Of a stretch of 64,000 nucleotides of DNA, positions 35,464-43,919 are shown one piece after another. This DNA comes from Bradyrhizobium sp. CCGB01. Lineage in GTDB: Bacteria > Pseudomonadota > Alphaproteobacteria > Rhizobiales > Xanthobacteraceae. The DNA is taken from positions 1,426,001-1,490,000 of the forward strand of contig NZ_JANADK010000001.1 of the NCBI RefSeq assembly GCF_024199795.1, written 5' to 3'. The position numbers were made by a program, and so were the translations under genes. Numbering within the stretch: the first letter of the stretch is position 1; each line of letters opens with the position of its first letter. The notes under the pieces were generated by a model, which saw nothing but the letters and a program-made list of their open reading frames with translations, had not been told where the DNA came from and did no database searches.

Positions 35464-36333
35464 TCACTTCGGCGCAGGTCCAGCCCTCTCGCCGCGACGT
35501 CCGAGAAAACGCAGCACGTCGTCATTGAACTGCTCGGGATCCTGCAAAAACGAGAAGTGACTGACCTCAGGCTGGATCAGCAGGCCGGCCCCGGGAATGT
35601 TCGCGGCCATGAACTCGGTGTTGTCGCGCTTGATCGCTTCGTCGTGGTCGCCGTCCACGATCCAGGTCGGCACCTTGATGGCCGCAAGATCCGAGGCCGT
35701 CCATTTCGGCTGGCTCTCCCACATCTTGGTAATCTCCGCGACGAAACCCTTGTACTCGGTCGGCGTCGGCGAGAGGCGCTTGTACTCCTCGCCGGCCCTC
35801 GCGATGTAGGCATTGAAGACATCGTTGGACGCAATATCCGCAACGCCCGACGGATCCGAGTTCGCCGCGAAGGCGAACAGCCTGCTGACACGCTCCGGGT
35901 GCTTCATGGCGATGTCGAGCCCGATGATCGCGCCGTCGCTCCAGCCGACGATCGCGGCCTTCCTGATCTTGAGATGGTCGAGCAGGGCGACCACGTCCGA
36001 GGCCATCAGATCGTAGCCGTAGGGCTCCTGATTGCGGCTGCTGCGCCCATGCCCGCGGCTGTCCATGACGATGACCTGGTACTGCCGCTGCAACGCGCGG
36101 ACCTGGTGGCCCCAGTAGCTGGCATTGGCAAGGCCGCCATGCAGCAGGATGACGGGCTCACCGCGGCCGTAGACCGCGTACCAGATCTTCACCCCATTGA
36201 CGGGTGCGAGGCCGCTCTGCGCCGCCTTGGGCAAGGTTGGCGTCGGCGGCAGGCTCATCCATCGCGGCGCCGCATGCGCGGCGCCGATTGCGACCGTGAC
36301 GAGAAGCGCCACGAAGAGATTGCGAAACATCAT
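35464..36333 (-). CDS. Secreted alpha/beta hydrolase
   Basis: A 289-residue alpha/beta-fold hydrolase with a signal peptide (MMFRNLFVALLVTVAIGAAHA). The oxyanion segment is ILLHGGLANASYWG, then DSRGHGRSSR, the nucleophile elbow GWSDGA, the acid in DGDHDE and the His in SHFSFLQDP. It is probably a periplasmic esterase; substrate unknown. The first of two adjacent ATGs (36333) has AGGAAG at good spacing. It abuts a repeat at its 3' end and is convergent with ftsH. Confidence 0.87.
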   Translation of the reverse strand: MMFRNLFVALLVTVAIGAAHAAPRWMSLPPTPTLPKAAQSGLAPVNGVKIWYAVYGRGEPVILLHGGLANASYWGHQVRALQRQYQVIVMDSRGHGRSSRNQEPYGYDLMASDVVALLDHLKIRKAAIVGWSDGAIIGLDIAMKHPERVSRLFAFAANSDPSGVADIASNDVFNAYIARAGEEYKRLSPTPTEYKGFVAEITKMWESQPKWTASDLAAIKVPTWIVDGDHDEAIKRDNTEFMAANIPGAGLLIQPEVSHFSFLQDPEQFNDDVLRFLGRRGERAGPAPK

Positions 36334-36466
36334 ATGCGTCTTCCTGCTCGACAACAGGACATTACCGCATGGTAGTACGGGTGCGTAACCTCGCAACACG
36401 ATGCTGCACCAAGACGTGAAAACCTGCGAGCGCCATGTGCCGAACCACCGGCGTTATGGACAGCGT

Positions 36467-37327
36467 TCAAACGGATCGAACGCCCGGTCTGACCTGTGTC
36501 ATCGCCACGCCCGAGATCGCGAGCAGCCCGCCGACGATCAGCTTCGGTGTCATCCGCTCGCCCAGGAACAACACGCTCGACGTCAAGGCGAACACCGGCA
36601 GCAGCAGGCCGAAGGGGGCGACGCGGCCCATGGAGCAGCGGGCGATCAGCCAGAACCAAAGGCCAAACCCCAAAATTCCTCCGATGAAAATCGTGTAGGC
36701 GAGGGCCAGCCAGCCAATTTCATCCGCCGTGACGAGGCTCGCCATTTGTCCGTGTTCAAGCAGCAGCGACATCACCATGACCTGCGGCACCGTGAGCAGC
36801 GACGACCACCCCATCAGCATCAGGGGATCAAAAGGGCCGTAGCGCTTCGTCAGGACGTTGGACACCGAGAATGCGAAGGCAGCGGCGACCACGAGCAGCA
36901 GCGGAAGGATGTTTGCCGACAGGCCCGGCCCCGCCGCCAGCACGACGACGCCGGCGAAGGCCAGCAGCACACCGGCGGTCGTGGTGAGAGACGGCCGCTC
37001 GCCAAGCAATGGCCAGGCCAATAGCACGGTGAAGGGCGTTGCGAGTTGATATGCGACGGCCGACATGCTTCCCGAGCCGAGCCCGAGGCCGACGTAGAAC
37101 AGCCCGAAATTCAGGCCGCCCAGGAAAATCGAAATCGCGGCGACGGGCCCGAACTGCGAGCGCGTGGGCTTTTTGACGAACGGAACGAGCAGCAGGGCGA
37201 TGGCGAGGAAACGCAGCGCAAGGAAGAACAGAGGCGGAAATTCCGCAACGCCGATCTTGATGGCCACGAACTGATAGCCCCAGAGCAGTGGCACGGCCAC
37301 CGCGTAGACGATCTGGAGGGCCGTCAT
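36467..37327 (-). CDS. EamA/DMT-family exporter
   Basis: A 286-residue inner-membrane protein with ten predicted helices in two EamA repeats (LLWGYQFVAIKIGVAEFPPL in the first; FSVSNVLTKRYGPFDPL and LGERMTPKLIVGGLLAISGV in the second). Members of this YdcZ/RhaT/EamA group export amino acids or metabolites. It lies 85 bp downstream of a TetR gene in the same direction, which probably controls it. Confidence 0.9.
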   Translation of the reverse strand: MTALQIVYAVAVPLLWGYQFVAIKIGVAEFPPLFFLALRFLAIALLLVPFVKKPTRSQFGPVAAISIFLGGLNFGLFYVGLGLGSGSMSAVAYQLATPFTVLLAWPLLGERPSLTTTAGVLLAFAGVVVLAAGPGLSANILPLLLVVAAAFAFSVSNVLTKRYGPFDPLMLMGWSSLLTVPQVMVMSLLLEHGQMASLVTADEIGWLALAYTIFIGGILGFGLWFWLIARCSMGRVAPFGLLLPVFALTSSVLFLGERMTPKLIVGGLLAISGVAMTQVRPGVRSV

Positions 37328-37412
37328 GGCATCTTCTTTTCAAGACCGAACAGTCCAGATGTCGGCAAGTCGACGAGGGAGGTATCCATGACGTTTGCCT
37401 TCATTGGATGAC

Positions 37413-38027
37413 TTACTTGATGAAGCGGTCGAGCAGCGCGTCGGCAGTGGCTTGCGATGTGGCCCGCGCCGGAGCCGTCTTGCCGACCACGCGCAGCCCC
37501 TCGACGAAACAGACGAGAATTTTTGCGGCGCTTGAGGGGGCGACCCCCTTGGCCAGCTTGCCTGCCGCTTCAGCGCAAGCCAATGCACCCGCGACCCGGG
37601 TCTCCATCGCCTTGAAGAAGCCCGCGATGCGGCGAGCGACTTCCGCATCCTGGCCAGCCAGCTCCATGGCCGTGGCCACCAGCAGGCATCCGCGCCGGCC
37701 ATTGGCGCCGCTGGTGCGCTCGACATAGCCAGCAAGGTAAGCCCGCAAGGCCGCGACCGGCTCCCTGCCGGGCGCGAGCTCGACATCCATCCGTGTCACC
37801 GCATCCTCAATGTAGCGATCGAGCGCCCGCAGGAACAGCGAGTGCTTGTCGCCGAACGCGGCGTAGAGGCTGCCCCGCGAGAGCTTTGTCGCACGAAGCA
37901 GGTCCGGCAGCGCGGTAGCGTGATAGCCGTGCGACCAGAACGCGTTCATCGCGCGCTCGACGGCGGCATCCACATCGAAGCTTCGGGGGCGCCCACGGGG
38001 CGACTGCGCTGGGGTTTGGCGAGGCAT
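37413..38027 (-). CDS. TetR/AcrR family regulator
   Basis: A 204-residue regulator with the GRPRSFDVDAAVERAMNAFW start, helix-turn-helix YHATALPDLLRATKLSRGSL, then YAAFGDKHSLFLRALDRY, and a C-terminal TetR_C domain with NGRRGCLLVATAME. ATG 38027 (MPRQTPAQ) is used; another ATG three codons upstream lies at the edge of the operator-like palindrome. Probably represses itself and the exporter gene downstream. Confidence 0.87.
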   Translation of the reverse strand: MPRQTPAQSPRGRPRSFDVDAAVERAMNAFWSHGYHATALPDLLRATKLSRGSLYAAFGDKHSLFLRALDRYIEDAVTRMDVELAPGREPVAALRAYLAGYVERTSGANGRRGCLLVATAMELAGQDAEVARRIAGFFKAMETRVAGALACAEAAGKLAKGVAPSSAAKILVCFVEGLRVVGKTAPARATSQATADALLDRFIK

Positions 38028-38036
38028 GACTGACAT

Positions 38037-38058
38037 ATATAGACCGATTGGTTCATAT
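38037..38058. promoter_or_regulatory. TetR-type operator candidate
   Basis: An imperfect 22-bp palindrome, ATATAGACC-GATT-GGTTCATAT (16 of 22 positions symmetric), immediately upstream of the TetR start. The ACCGATTGGT core resembles operators of this TetR subgroup. Confidence 0.5.
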
Positions 38059-38178
38059 ATCGCAAGTGCTGCTTCGGCGTCAAAAGCGGTCATCGGCCCC
38101 GAGCGTCGAATGTCCGCTGTCGGCCAGTTCCAGACCCATGCGCCGCAGCATGACTTGATCAACCCTCCGTCGGAGATG

Positions 38179-39285
38179 CTACCGGTCTTCAACCAAAGGC
38201 CAGACGAGGGTCGTCAGACAGAGCATGGCTGAGCCGATCGCGATGCCAACCAAACGCTCTAGCCCGGGGGAAATATCTGTGATCGGAGCTGGTCCCTGAA
38301 CAAGGGTGATGAGAAGTCCGAGCGTGAACTGCGTTCCGAGATAGTTGATCTCCCGTCCTGTCTGGATTTGGTAGCCGATCCAGACGCCGGCAGCGAGGGT
38401 GAGCACGGTTACCAGCAATCCTGTGCCGAACAGGCCAATAGAGACCAGAGCGACCGCGCTACCAAGCAGGCATCCGAGCGCCCTGTGGGCTATCCTCTCG
38501 TAGATCGTAGCGTATCGGCGGCTCCCCACCGCGGCCGATGGGACGATCATGATGACGTACGATGTGACCGCAGTTTGTGAGAACTCCTCGATGCCGAACC
38601 ACCGCCAGATGAGGGGAAGCAAGGCGACGGCCAGTGCCGCGCGTGTACAGTGCTCGAGCAGCGGCCAATGCCCTCGCAGCCAGCTCTCATTCAACACATC
38701 ACGCAGGCGTCCGCACCAGAGCATGTCGTGAAATTGTTTGTCCCTGCGGCTCGGCGTATCCGGGAACAGGCTTGCAACAACAAGGCATGCGCACGTTCCG
38801 ACCGTAATCTCCGCTACCCGCGTGGCAGCGAAATGCACGACAGAGCCTGGCGCGGCGAGCGCCTCGGTGGTTACCATCCCGGCCGTAAGGCCAAAGAACA
38901 GCCATGCGTAACTGTAGTTGGTCGCCAGCGACTGAAAGGTGCCGATCCATGACACCAGGAAGAGGAAGGCCATCAAGAGCAAAGGGTCATTCGCTGTTCC
39001 TGGCGCCAGCAGGAGGCCCAGCAGTGCTCCACCAGCAGTGCCCACGATGCGCATCAGTCCCCGCCGGAATGTCTCGGCAAGGCTGCCACGTATCACCATG
39101 TAGCCGCTGAACGCTGCCCAGGAGAGATCATCAAGGTTGAGAATGGTTGCCGCCGCGACAGCGGCCAACACCGAGATCACGAGTTTTGCTGCGTCTCTGG
39201 CGCGTGGGCCGCGAAGCTCGAGCGATTTGAGTTCACGCACCAGGGCACGCGGTATGGGTTGCAGGGCCGATATCAGGAGCGGCAT
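38179..39285 (-). CDS. Short FUSC-family membrane protein, Aae-like efflux component
   Basis: A 368-residue inner-membrane protein of the FUSC/aromatic-acid exporter family, with two blocks of about five helices each (ARDAAKLVISVLAAVAAATI, FLFLVSWIGTFQSLATNYSY, GTCACLVVASLFPDTPSRRD; then AVTSYVIMIVPSAAVGSRRY, AAGVWIGYQIQTGREINYLG). E. coli AaeB has about 650 residues; here the large cytoplasmic segments between and after the helix blocks are missing. It is 17 bp downstream of an HlyD gene in one operon. Start ATG 39285 (a TTG lies two codons earlier). Likely exports weak aromatic acids or similar compounds. Confidence 0.82.
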   Translation of the reverse strand: MPLLISALQPIPRALVRELKSLELRGPRARDAAKLVISVLAAVAAATILNLDDLSWAAFSGYMVIRGSLAETFRRGLMRIVGTAGGALLGLLLAPGTANDPLLLMAFLFLVSWIGTFQSLATNYSYAWLFFGLTAGMVTTEALAAPGSVVHFAATRVAEITVGTCACLVVASLFPDTPSRRDKQFHDMLWCGRLRDVLNESWLRGHWPLLEHCTRAALAVALLPLIWRWFGIEEFSQTAVTSYVIMIVPSAAVGSRRYATIYERIAHRALGCLLGSAVALVSIGLFGTGLLVTVLTLAAGVWIGYQIQTGREINYLGTQFTLGLLITLVQGPAPITDISPGLERLVGIAIGSAMLCLTTLVWPLVEDR

Positions 39286-39302
39286 CGTCAAGATTCTCCC
39301 AA

Positions 39303-40406
39303 TCAGTAGATGACCAGGACGCGGGCGTCGACGCCCATGAAGAGTTGGTCCCTCCCAGGAGATTCAAGCAGCGTGAATCGAACAGGAACCCGTCGTTGCA
39401 GGCGAATCCAGTTCACCGTTGGAGATACGTAAGGGACGAGTGTCTCGCTTCCTTGCTGGCGACTGATGCCGTGCGCCAGGCCCTGGATGCGCGCGCGGTA
39501 GAGATGCCAGGGATGGCTGTCGAGCCAGATCCAGGCCAGGCCGCCGGGATGGAGGTGTCGTAGATAATATTCCTTGTAATTGGCAACGACGCGCCAGGCG
39601 TTCCCATCGACGATCGCAACCGCTGCCTGGCTCGTGGAAGCCATGTCGCCAGTTTGAATGGCAAGATGCGTCACATAACCGTCAACGGGCGCCACGACAT
39701 TGGTGCGGCCCAAGCGCCATTCGGCGAGAAGACGGGCAGCGTGGGCCGATGAGACGGCAGCCTTATCCAGGTTCAGAGTCTCGTTCGCCTTCTGCAAGGC
39801 AGCTTCGGCGGCATGTTGCTGGGCCGCGCTTTGCTCCTCGGTGGTGCGGGTCGTGTCGAGGGCCTGCGCGGAGATCGTACCGGACTGGGCAAGCGGCGTG
39901 TCACGGCGCAGATTTGCCGCGGCGAGCCTCTCGGCAGCACCCGCCGCCTCCTTCTGCGCCAGCAGAACCTGCAACTGTGCCCGGTCGACCGGCAGCTGAG
40001 CCTCAGTTCGCGCTTCTTCCGCGCGCGCTTGCTCGACAGCCAATCTGAACGGTACCGGATCGATGGTGAAGAGGAGCGTTCCTCGCTTCACCCATTCGTT
40101 GTCTTTCACAGGAACCGCTGCGATCGGACCCGTAACTTCCGGCGTGATCGACAGCACATCGGACGTGACGTATGCGTCGTCCGTATAGGCGAACAGATAG
40201 CCCGACATCCACCAGGCTAGGAAAGTCGCTGCAAGGGCGAGGAGGAACAGCAAGGCGCGCTGGCGTTGCGAAAAAACGTGCGATCGATCGAGTTCGGGTC
40301 TCGCGGACAGCGAAGGTGCAGCAACCGGGAGACGAGGTTCTTCGTTCCTGACCGCTGGCTCAGGGATGGACTCGCTTTTCAGGCTGACATTCAGATCCTG
40401 GTCCAA
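39303..40406 (-). CDS. HlyD-family periplasmic adaptor (AaeA/EmrA-like)
   Basis: A 367-residue membrane-fusion protein. A cytosolic N-terminus of about 50 residues precedes one transmembrane helix (ALLFLLALAATFLAWWMSGY), then the DDAYVTSDVLSITPEVTGPI lipoyl strand, a coiled-coil hairpin (QLPVDRAQLQVLLAQKEAAG, LDKAAVSSAHAARLLAEWRL) and the second lipoyl half TNVVAPVDGYVTHL. It pairs with the FUSC protein as an Aae-type pump. The frame opens at TTG 40406, the only start available after an upstream stop codon. Divergent from LysR. Confidence 0.87.
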   Translation of the reverse strand: MDQDLNVSLKSESIPEPAVRNEEPRLPVAAPSLSARPELDRSHVFSQRQRALLFLLALAATFLAWWMSGYLFAYTDDAYVTSDVLSITPEVTGPIAAVPVKDNEWVKRGTLLFTIDPVPFRLAVEQARAEEARTEAQLPVDRAQLQVLLAQKEAAGAAERLAAANLRRDTPLAQSGTISAQALDTTRTTEEQSAAQQHAAEAALQKANETLNLDKAAVSSAHAARLLAEWRLGRTNVVAPVDGYVTHLAIQTGDMASTSQAAVAIVDGNAWRVVANYKEYYLRHLHPGGLAWIWLDSHPWHLYRARIQGLAHGISRQQGSETLVPYVSPTVNWIRLQRRVPVRFTLLESPGRDQLFMGVDARVLVIY

Positions 40407-40413
40407 TTTCGAT

Positions 40414-40437
40414 CGTCCAAGTCAACGTCCAAGTCAA
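40414..40437. repeat. 12-bp tandem repeat before the HlyD start
   Basis: CGTCCAAGTCAA is present twice in tandem (40414-40425, 40426-40437), directly upstream of TTG 40406 on the minus strand. It lies in the translation initiation region of the adaptor gene and so could alter expression if copy number changed. Confidence 0.8.
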
Positions 40438-40455
40438 TTGGGCTCCTGATAAGAG

Positions 40456-40506
40456 ATATTTGATTTCAGTCATCGCACAGTCAAATATATAGCGAGAACG
40501 ATCTCG
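40456..40506. promoter_or_regulatory. LysR/HlyD divergent control region
   Basis: Two inverted repeats: ATATTTGA (40456-40463) with TCAAATAT (40481-40488), perfect arms with a 17-bp spacer, and CGAGA-ACGA-TCTCG (40493-40506). Probable binding sites of the adjacent LysR protein, which as a tetramer usually contacts two sites. Confidence 0.55.
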
Positions 40507-40524
40507 ATAGCTTTTGGCACTGGC

Positions 40525-41394
40525 ATGGAACTTCGCCACATCCGTTATTTCCTCGCGGTTGCCGAGGAGCGAAACTTCACACGCGCCGCTGCGCGCGTTG
40601 GGATCGGGCAGCCGCCGCTGAGCCAACAGATCAAGGATCTCGAGGCCGAAGTCGGGGCTGCGCTCTTCCATCGCATTCCCCAGGGTGCTGAACTGACCGA
40701 CGCAGGGCGCGCTTTTCTGGAGAGCGTGCGGGTCATTCCTATGCAGGCGGAGCGCTCCATTCGCGCCGCGCAAAGGGCTGCGCGGGGTCAAATCGGTTCG
40801 CTGCGGGTGGGCTTTACCAACTCGGCACCATTTAATCCCGTTGTCACCTCGACAATCCGATCGTTTCGCCGAGCCTATCCCGATGTGGATCTGACGCTGG
40901 AGGAGGCAACCACATCCCGCCTCGTTGCGGGCCTTCGGGAAGGAGAGCTGGACGCGGTGTTCCTGCGCCCCGATGAGGGCGAGGACGATCTGCAGTTTCG
41001 GCGTCTCTCCAACGAGCCGCTGCTCGTCGTATTGCCCGCAAGCCATCCGGTGGCGAAGTCGACTGAAATCGATCTGGTCAGGCTGAAGGGGGATCCGCTC
41101 GTTCTGACGTCACGCGGATCGGCCTGGGCTGACACCGTCATCGCGGCCTGTCGGCGGGCGGGCTTCGAGCCGACCCTCGGGCAGTCCGCGCCGCAGATCA
41201 GCTCTGTCGTCAGCCTGGTGGCAGCTGAGCTTGGCTTTTCGCTCGTGCCGGCGTCAATGCGCCAGCTTCATGTCACCGGCGTCACCTATCGTGAGGTCAA
41301 AGGGGACGCTCCAATCGTGCGCTTGGCTCTGGCGTTCCGGCGTGGCGAGACCTCCAGGATCGTCCGCAACTTCATTGCCCAGGCGGTGGCGTGA
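40525..41394 (+). CDS. LysR family transcriptional regulator (AaeR-like position)
   Basis: A 289-residue LysR protein: winged helix-turn-helix (MELRHIRYFLAVAEERNFTR, GIGQPPLSQQIKDLEAEVGA) and a two-lobed effector domain (RVGFTNSAPFNPVVTSTIRS, DAVFLRPDEGEDD). The layout with divergent HlyD-FUSC genes mirrors AaeR-AaeXAB, where an aromatic acid is the effector; here the effector is a guess. The inverted repeats between the genes support divergent control. Confidence 0.9.
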   Translation: MELRHIRYFLAVAEERNFTRAAARVGIGQPPLSQQIKDLEAEVGAALFHRIPQGAELTDAGRAFLESVRVIPMQAERSIRAAQRAARGQIGSLRVGFTNSAPFNPVVTSTIRSFRRAYPDVDLTLEEATTSRLVAGLREGELDAVFLRPDEGEDDLQFRRLSNEPLLVVLPASHPVAKSTEIDLVRLKGDPLVLTSRGSAWADTVIAACRRAGFEPTLGQSAPQISSVVSLVAAELGFSLVPASMRQLHVTGVTYREVKGDAPIVRLALAFRRGETSRIVRNFIAQAVA

Positions 41395-41563
41395 AGCGGG
41401 AGATGCGCGAAGCAATGCGTATGTCGGCTCAAGCGGCCCCGATGGGGTCTGACTGATGTCGCCTTCGGGTCAATCGGCGAAGTGACCGGAGCGCCTGCTT
41501 AAGTCTGCTCCGCGTCTGGAAACAGACGTCTCATCTATCGGGACACGCCTTGGCGCCGCACTC

Positions 41564-43048
41564 TCACTTCGCCGCCGCCGCGCCGTCCGTCTTCTCCCGC
41601 ACATGAACCACTGCGATGTCATCCGCGTAGATCCGCTTCCAGCCCTTGAGCTGGTCGAGGATCTGAGGGCCCGGCGCATCGGCGACCAATAGCGTCGCGT
41701 CGATCTTGTATTGGTCAAGCAGGCGCGGCAGCAGCTCGGGCTTCTTGCCCTCCGTCGCCTTGAAGAAGTCCATGACGAATTTTTCGCCGTAGAGCTCGGC
41801 GCGGCCGTCGACGTAGACAGGGATATCGCGCGAGATCAGATAGCCGCCGAACTGGTAGGCGTTGAAGATGCGCTGCACCCCAAGCTTCTCGAGCAGGTCG
41901 ACCGCCGCAACCGGCGTCTGCGCCATCGTGAAGGTGAAGCGGTGATGGCCCATGTAGAGCGAGGTCGAGGTCCAGCTTGCGGCCACGATCATCAGCGCGC
42001 CGAGTGCGGTGACGTAGCGGGCCGGCCAGCGGTCGTCGCTGGCGGCGTCCGCTGGCGGGCGCGCAAACATCTCGCCGAGCGGCTTTGCCAGCACCAGCGG
42101 CACCAGGAAGGCAAAGGCCTCGATGCTCCTGACATGGGTCAGCGCGCTCCAGGTCAGGAACAGGATCAGGAAGATCCGGGGCGCCGAGAGCACGAGGCCG
42201 CGGTAATAGCCGAGTGCGATCAGGCCGAGCAGCGCGCCTTCGAACGAGGTGAAGGTGGCAAAATTCGCCGGCATCCATTCGAAGATCAGCGACAGCAGCT
42301 CGCCGAGGCTGAGGATGTTGGTCGCGCCCATCAGCGTCCGCCAGCCGTAAGGCGTGCAGCAGCTCGCGATCAGCGCAGCGACGCCGAACAGCACCCAGCG
42401 CATGAACAGCCGGAGCCGCTGTCCCTTCTCGGCATGCTCGACCGCTTCGAGCGAGATCGGGCCGATCAGTGCGAGGCCGAGCACGAAGCCGCCATGCAAA
42501 TTGGCCCAGAGCGCCATCAGCGGCAGCCAATACCAGGACGGCGCGCTCTTGCGATCGGCTGCCGCCATCAGCAGGCCGACCCACGCCACCATGACGGGCA
42601 GCGCCAGGATATGCGGCCGCGCCAGCACGTGATGGATCGACAGCAGCAGCGCCAGCATCGCGAACAGCACCGCGCGCGGTGCGCCGATCTGCGCGTCGAG
42701 CAGGTAGACGAAGATCGCGGCCGAGAGCGCGACCCCGATCGCGGTGAGGATCACGGGGCCGGCCCAGTCCCATTGCGCATGGGAGAAGGCGAACAGCACC
42801 TGTGAGAGCCACGACGTCGAGATCCAGGTCTCGCCGGTCCGCGTGAAGGAATAGAAGTCCGTGTAGGGAACGGCGCCGTGATCGAGGATCCATTGCCCGA
42901 TCTTGATCTGCCAGAACGAGTCGGAGTCCTGAAGCAGCGTGTCGCCGACAAAGAGGAAGAAGAGATAGGCGCCGGCACCGACGCACAGCGGCACCAGTGC
43001 GCGCGCGCGGCTCTGCACTGCGATTGCATTGGCAAAGGAAAGGGACAT
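41564..43048 (-). CDS. Polytopic membrane protein, GT-C glycosyltransferase-like
   Basis: A 494-residue protein with about ten transmembrane helices and a C-terminal soluble domain (residues about 390-494). The first loop reads DSDSFWQIKIGQWILDHGAV, PYTDFYSFTRTGETWISTSW, the pattern of GT-C enzymes (acidic residues in loop 1, Pro-x-x-D-x-x-S), which use lipid-linked sugars. The C-terminal part (GVQRIFNAYQFGGYLISRDI, VYVDGRAELYGEKFV) has the substrate-like lobe seen in uncharacterised rhizobial relatives. Sugar and acceptor are unknown. Monocistronic. Confidence 0.65.
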   Translation of the reverse strand: MSLSFANAIAVQSRARALVPLCVGAGAYLFFLFVGDTLLQDSDSFWQIKIGQWILDHGAVPYTDFYSFTRTGETWISTSWLSQVLFAFSHAQWDWAGPVILTAIGVALSAAIFVYLLDAQIGAPRAVLFAMLALLLSIHHVLARPHILALPVMVAWVGLLMAAADRKSAPSWYWLPLMALWANLHGGFVLGLALIGPISLEAVEHAEKGQRLRLFMRWVLFGVAALIASCCTPYGWRTLMGATNILSLGELLSLIFEWMPANFATFTSFEGALLGLIALGYYRGLVLSAPRIFLILFLTWSALTHVRSIEAFAFLVPLVLAKPLGEMFARPPADAASDDRWPARYVTALGALMIVAASWTSTSLYMGHHRFTFTMAQTPVAAVDLLEKLGVQRIFNAYQFGGYLISRDIPVYVDGRAELYGEKFVMDFFKATEGKKPELLPRLLDQYKIDATLLVADAPGPQILDQLKGWKRIYADDIAVVHVREKTDGAAAAK

Positions 43049-43342
43049 GCCGCCTCGTCGTCCTGTTTATTCTTGTTCGAGCGGACGGCATTGGACCATG
43101 GGCGGTCATAACTTGGAGTAAATCGCGCCCCGCAGCATTGCCGCGGATACCTGCAATTTAACGGATTGTTTTCAATTCCCCTTTACCATCGTCGAATACC
43201 TGCAATCCGCTTCGTGTTTACGCAGTCGAATTAACTGCGGCGCAATTCTTTGCGTCTACGTTCGGTTCCATGGTCGGGCGGCGCTGGGAAGCCGGAAAGA
43301 TCAGACCATTTGTAAGCCTCGTGTACTCTTTGGGAGCAGTCT

Positions 43343-43507
43343 ATGAAGAACCTCGTTTCGCGTTTCGTGAAGGACGAATCCGGCGCCACCGCCATTGAAT
43401 ACGGCCTGATCGCTGCCGGCATCGCGCTGGCGATCATCACCGTCGTCAACAACCTCGGCAGCTCGCTGAACACCAAGTTCGGCTCGATCTCGACCAGCCT
43501 CAAGTAA
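43343..43507 (+). CDS. Flp family type IVb pilin
   Basis: A 54-residue prepilin: MKNLVSRFVKDESGATAIEY, with the Flp processing site after Gly (DESG-ATAIEYGLI) and a hydrophobic helix, then a short polar end (NTKFGSISTSLK). It assembles into bundle-like adhesive pili (Tad system). No tad genes are here, so this is an orphan copy or one exported by a Tad machine elsewhere. GGGAGCAGTCT precedes the ATG, and a strong terminator follows. Confidence 0.93.
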   Translation: MKNLVSRFVKDESGATAIEYGLIAAGIALAIITVVNNLGSSLNTKFGSISTSLK

Positions 43508-43531
43508 GACTGGACGATCCTGGAATTTCGA

Positions 43532-43564
43532 GAGCCCCGTCCTTGGACGGGGCTCTTTTCTTTT
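43532..43564 (+). terminator. Rho-independent terminator of the Flp pilin gene
   Basis: An 11-bp stem GAGCCCCGTCC (43532-43542) and its complement (43545-43555), loop TT, tail TTTTCTTTT. Confidence 0.95.
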
Positions 43565-43583
43565 GGGCGGTCGTGTCGCTACA

Positions 43584-43749
43584 GCCGTCATGACCGGGCA
43601 TAGCCATCCGAAGGACGGCGCCGCTTCCGCTGGCCATGACCCCGCCATCGACGTCCTGGCTCCGCTGCCCAAAGAACGTGGGTGCCCGGACCTTCGCCTC
43701 GCCGAAGTGGCTTCGGCCGCGCAGGCGGGACCGGCCCGGGCATGACGGC
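43584..43749. repeat. Dispersed intergenic inverted repeat, GCCGTCATG family
   Basis: 16-bp ends GCCGTCATGACCGGGC (43584-43599) and its complement with one mismatch (43734-43749). The inner part is degenerate (GGGTGCCCGGACC, TTCGCCTCGCCGAAG), so this looks like an old copy. Confidence 0.75.
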
Positions 43750-43919
43750 GTTCGTGGCCAGACATGGCGCTCCCGTCCGTTTGCTGTGACGCATCATGCA
43801 TTTGGACCTTGTCATCCACCCTGAATAGTTGTTCAGTCCTTGCGGGACGATTTGCATCTATTGCAACGAAGCGTGCGGCCGCAGGGCGTGTGGCTGGCGT
43901 GTGGGACAGGAAGCGCGCC

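Larger units (their letters stand above)
43508..43919. other. Gap between pilin and TetR genes: terminator plus repeat
   Basis: A 412-bp gap holding the pilin terminator (43532-43564), the inverted repeat at 43584-43749, and about 170 bp of unremarkable sequence with the TetR leader. No gene is seen. Confidence 0.6.

Noticed and set aside
43764..43919. 52-codon upstream extension of the TetR gene
   Set aside because: ATG 43920 has AGGAAG at correct spacing, and the helix-turn-helix begins a normal distance after it.
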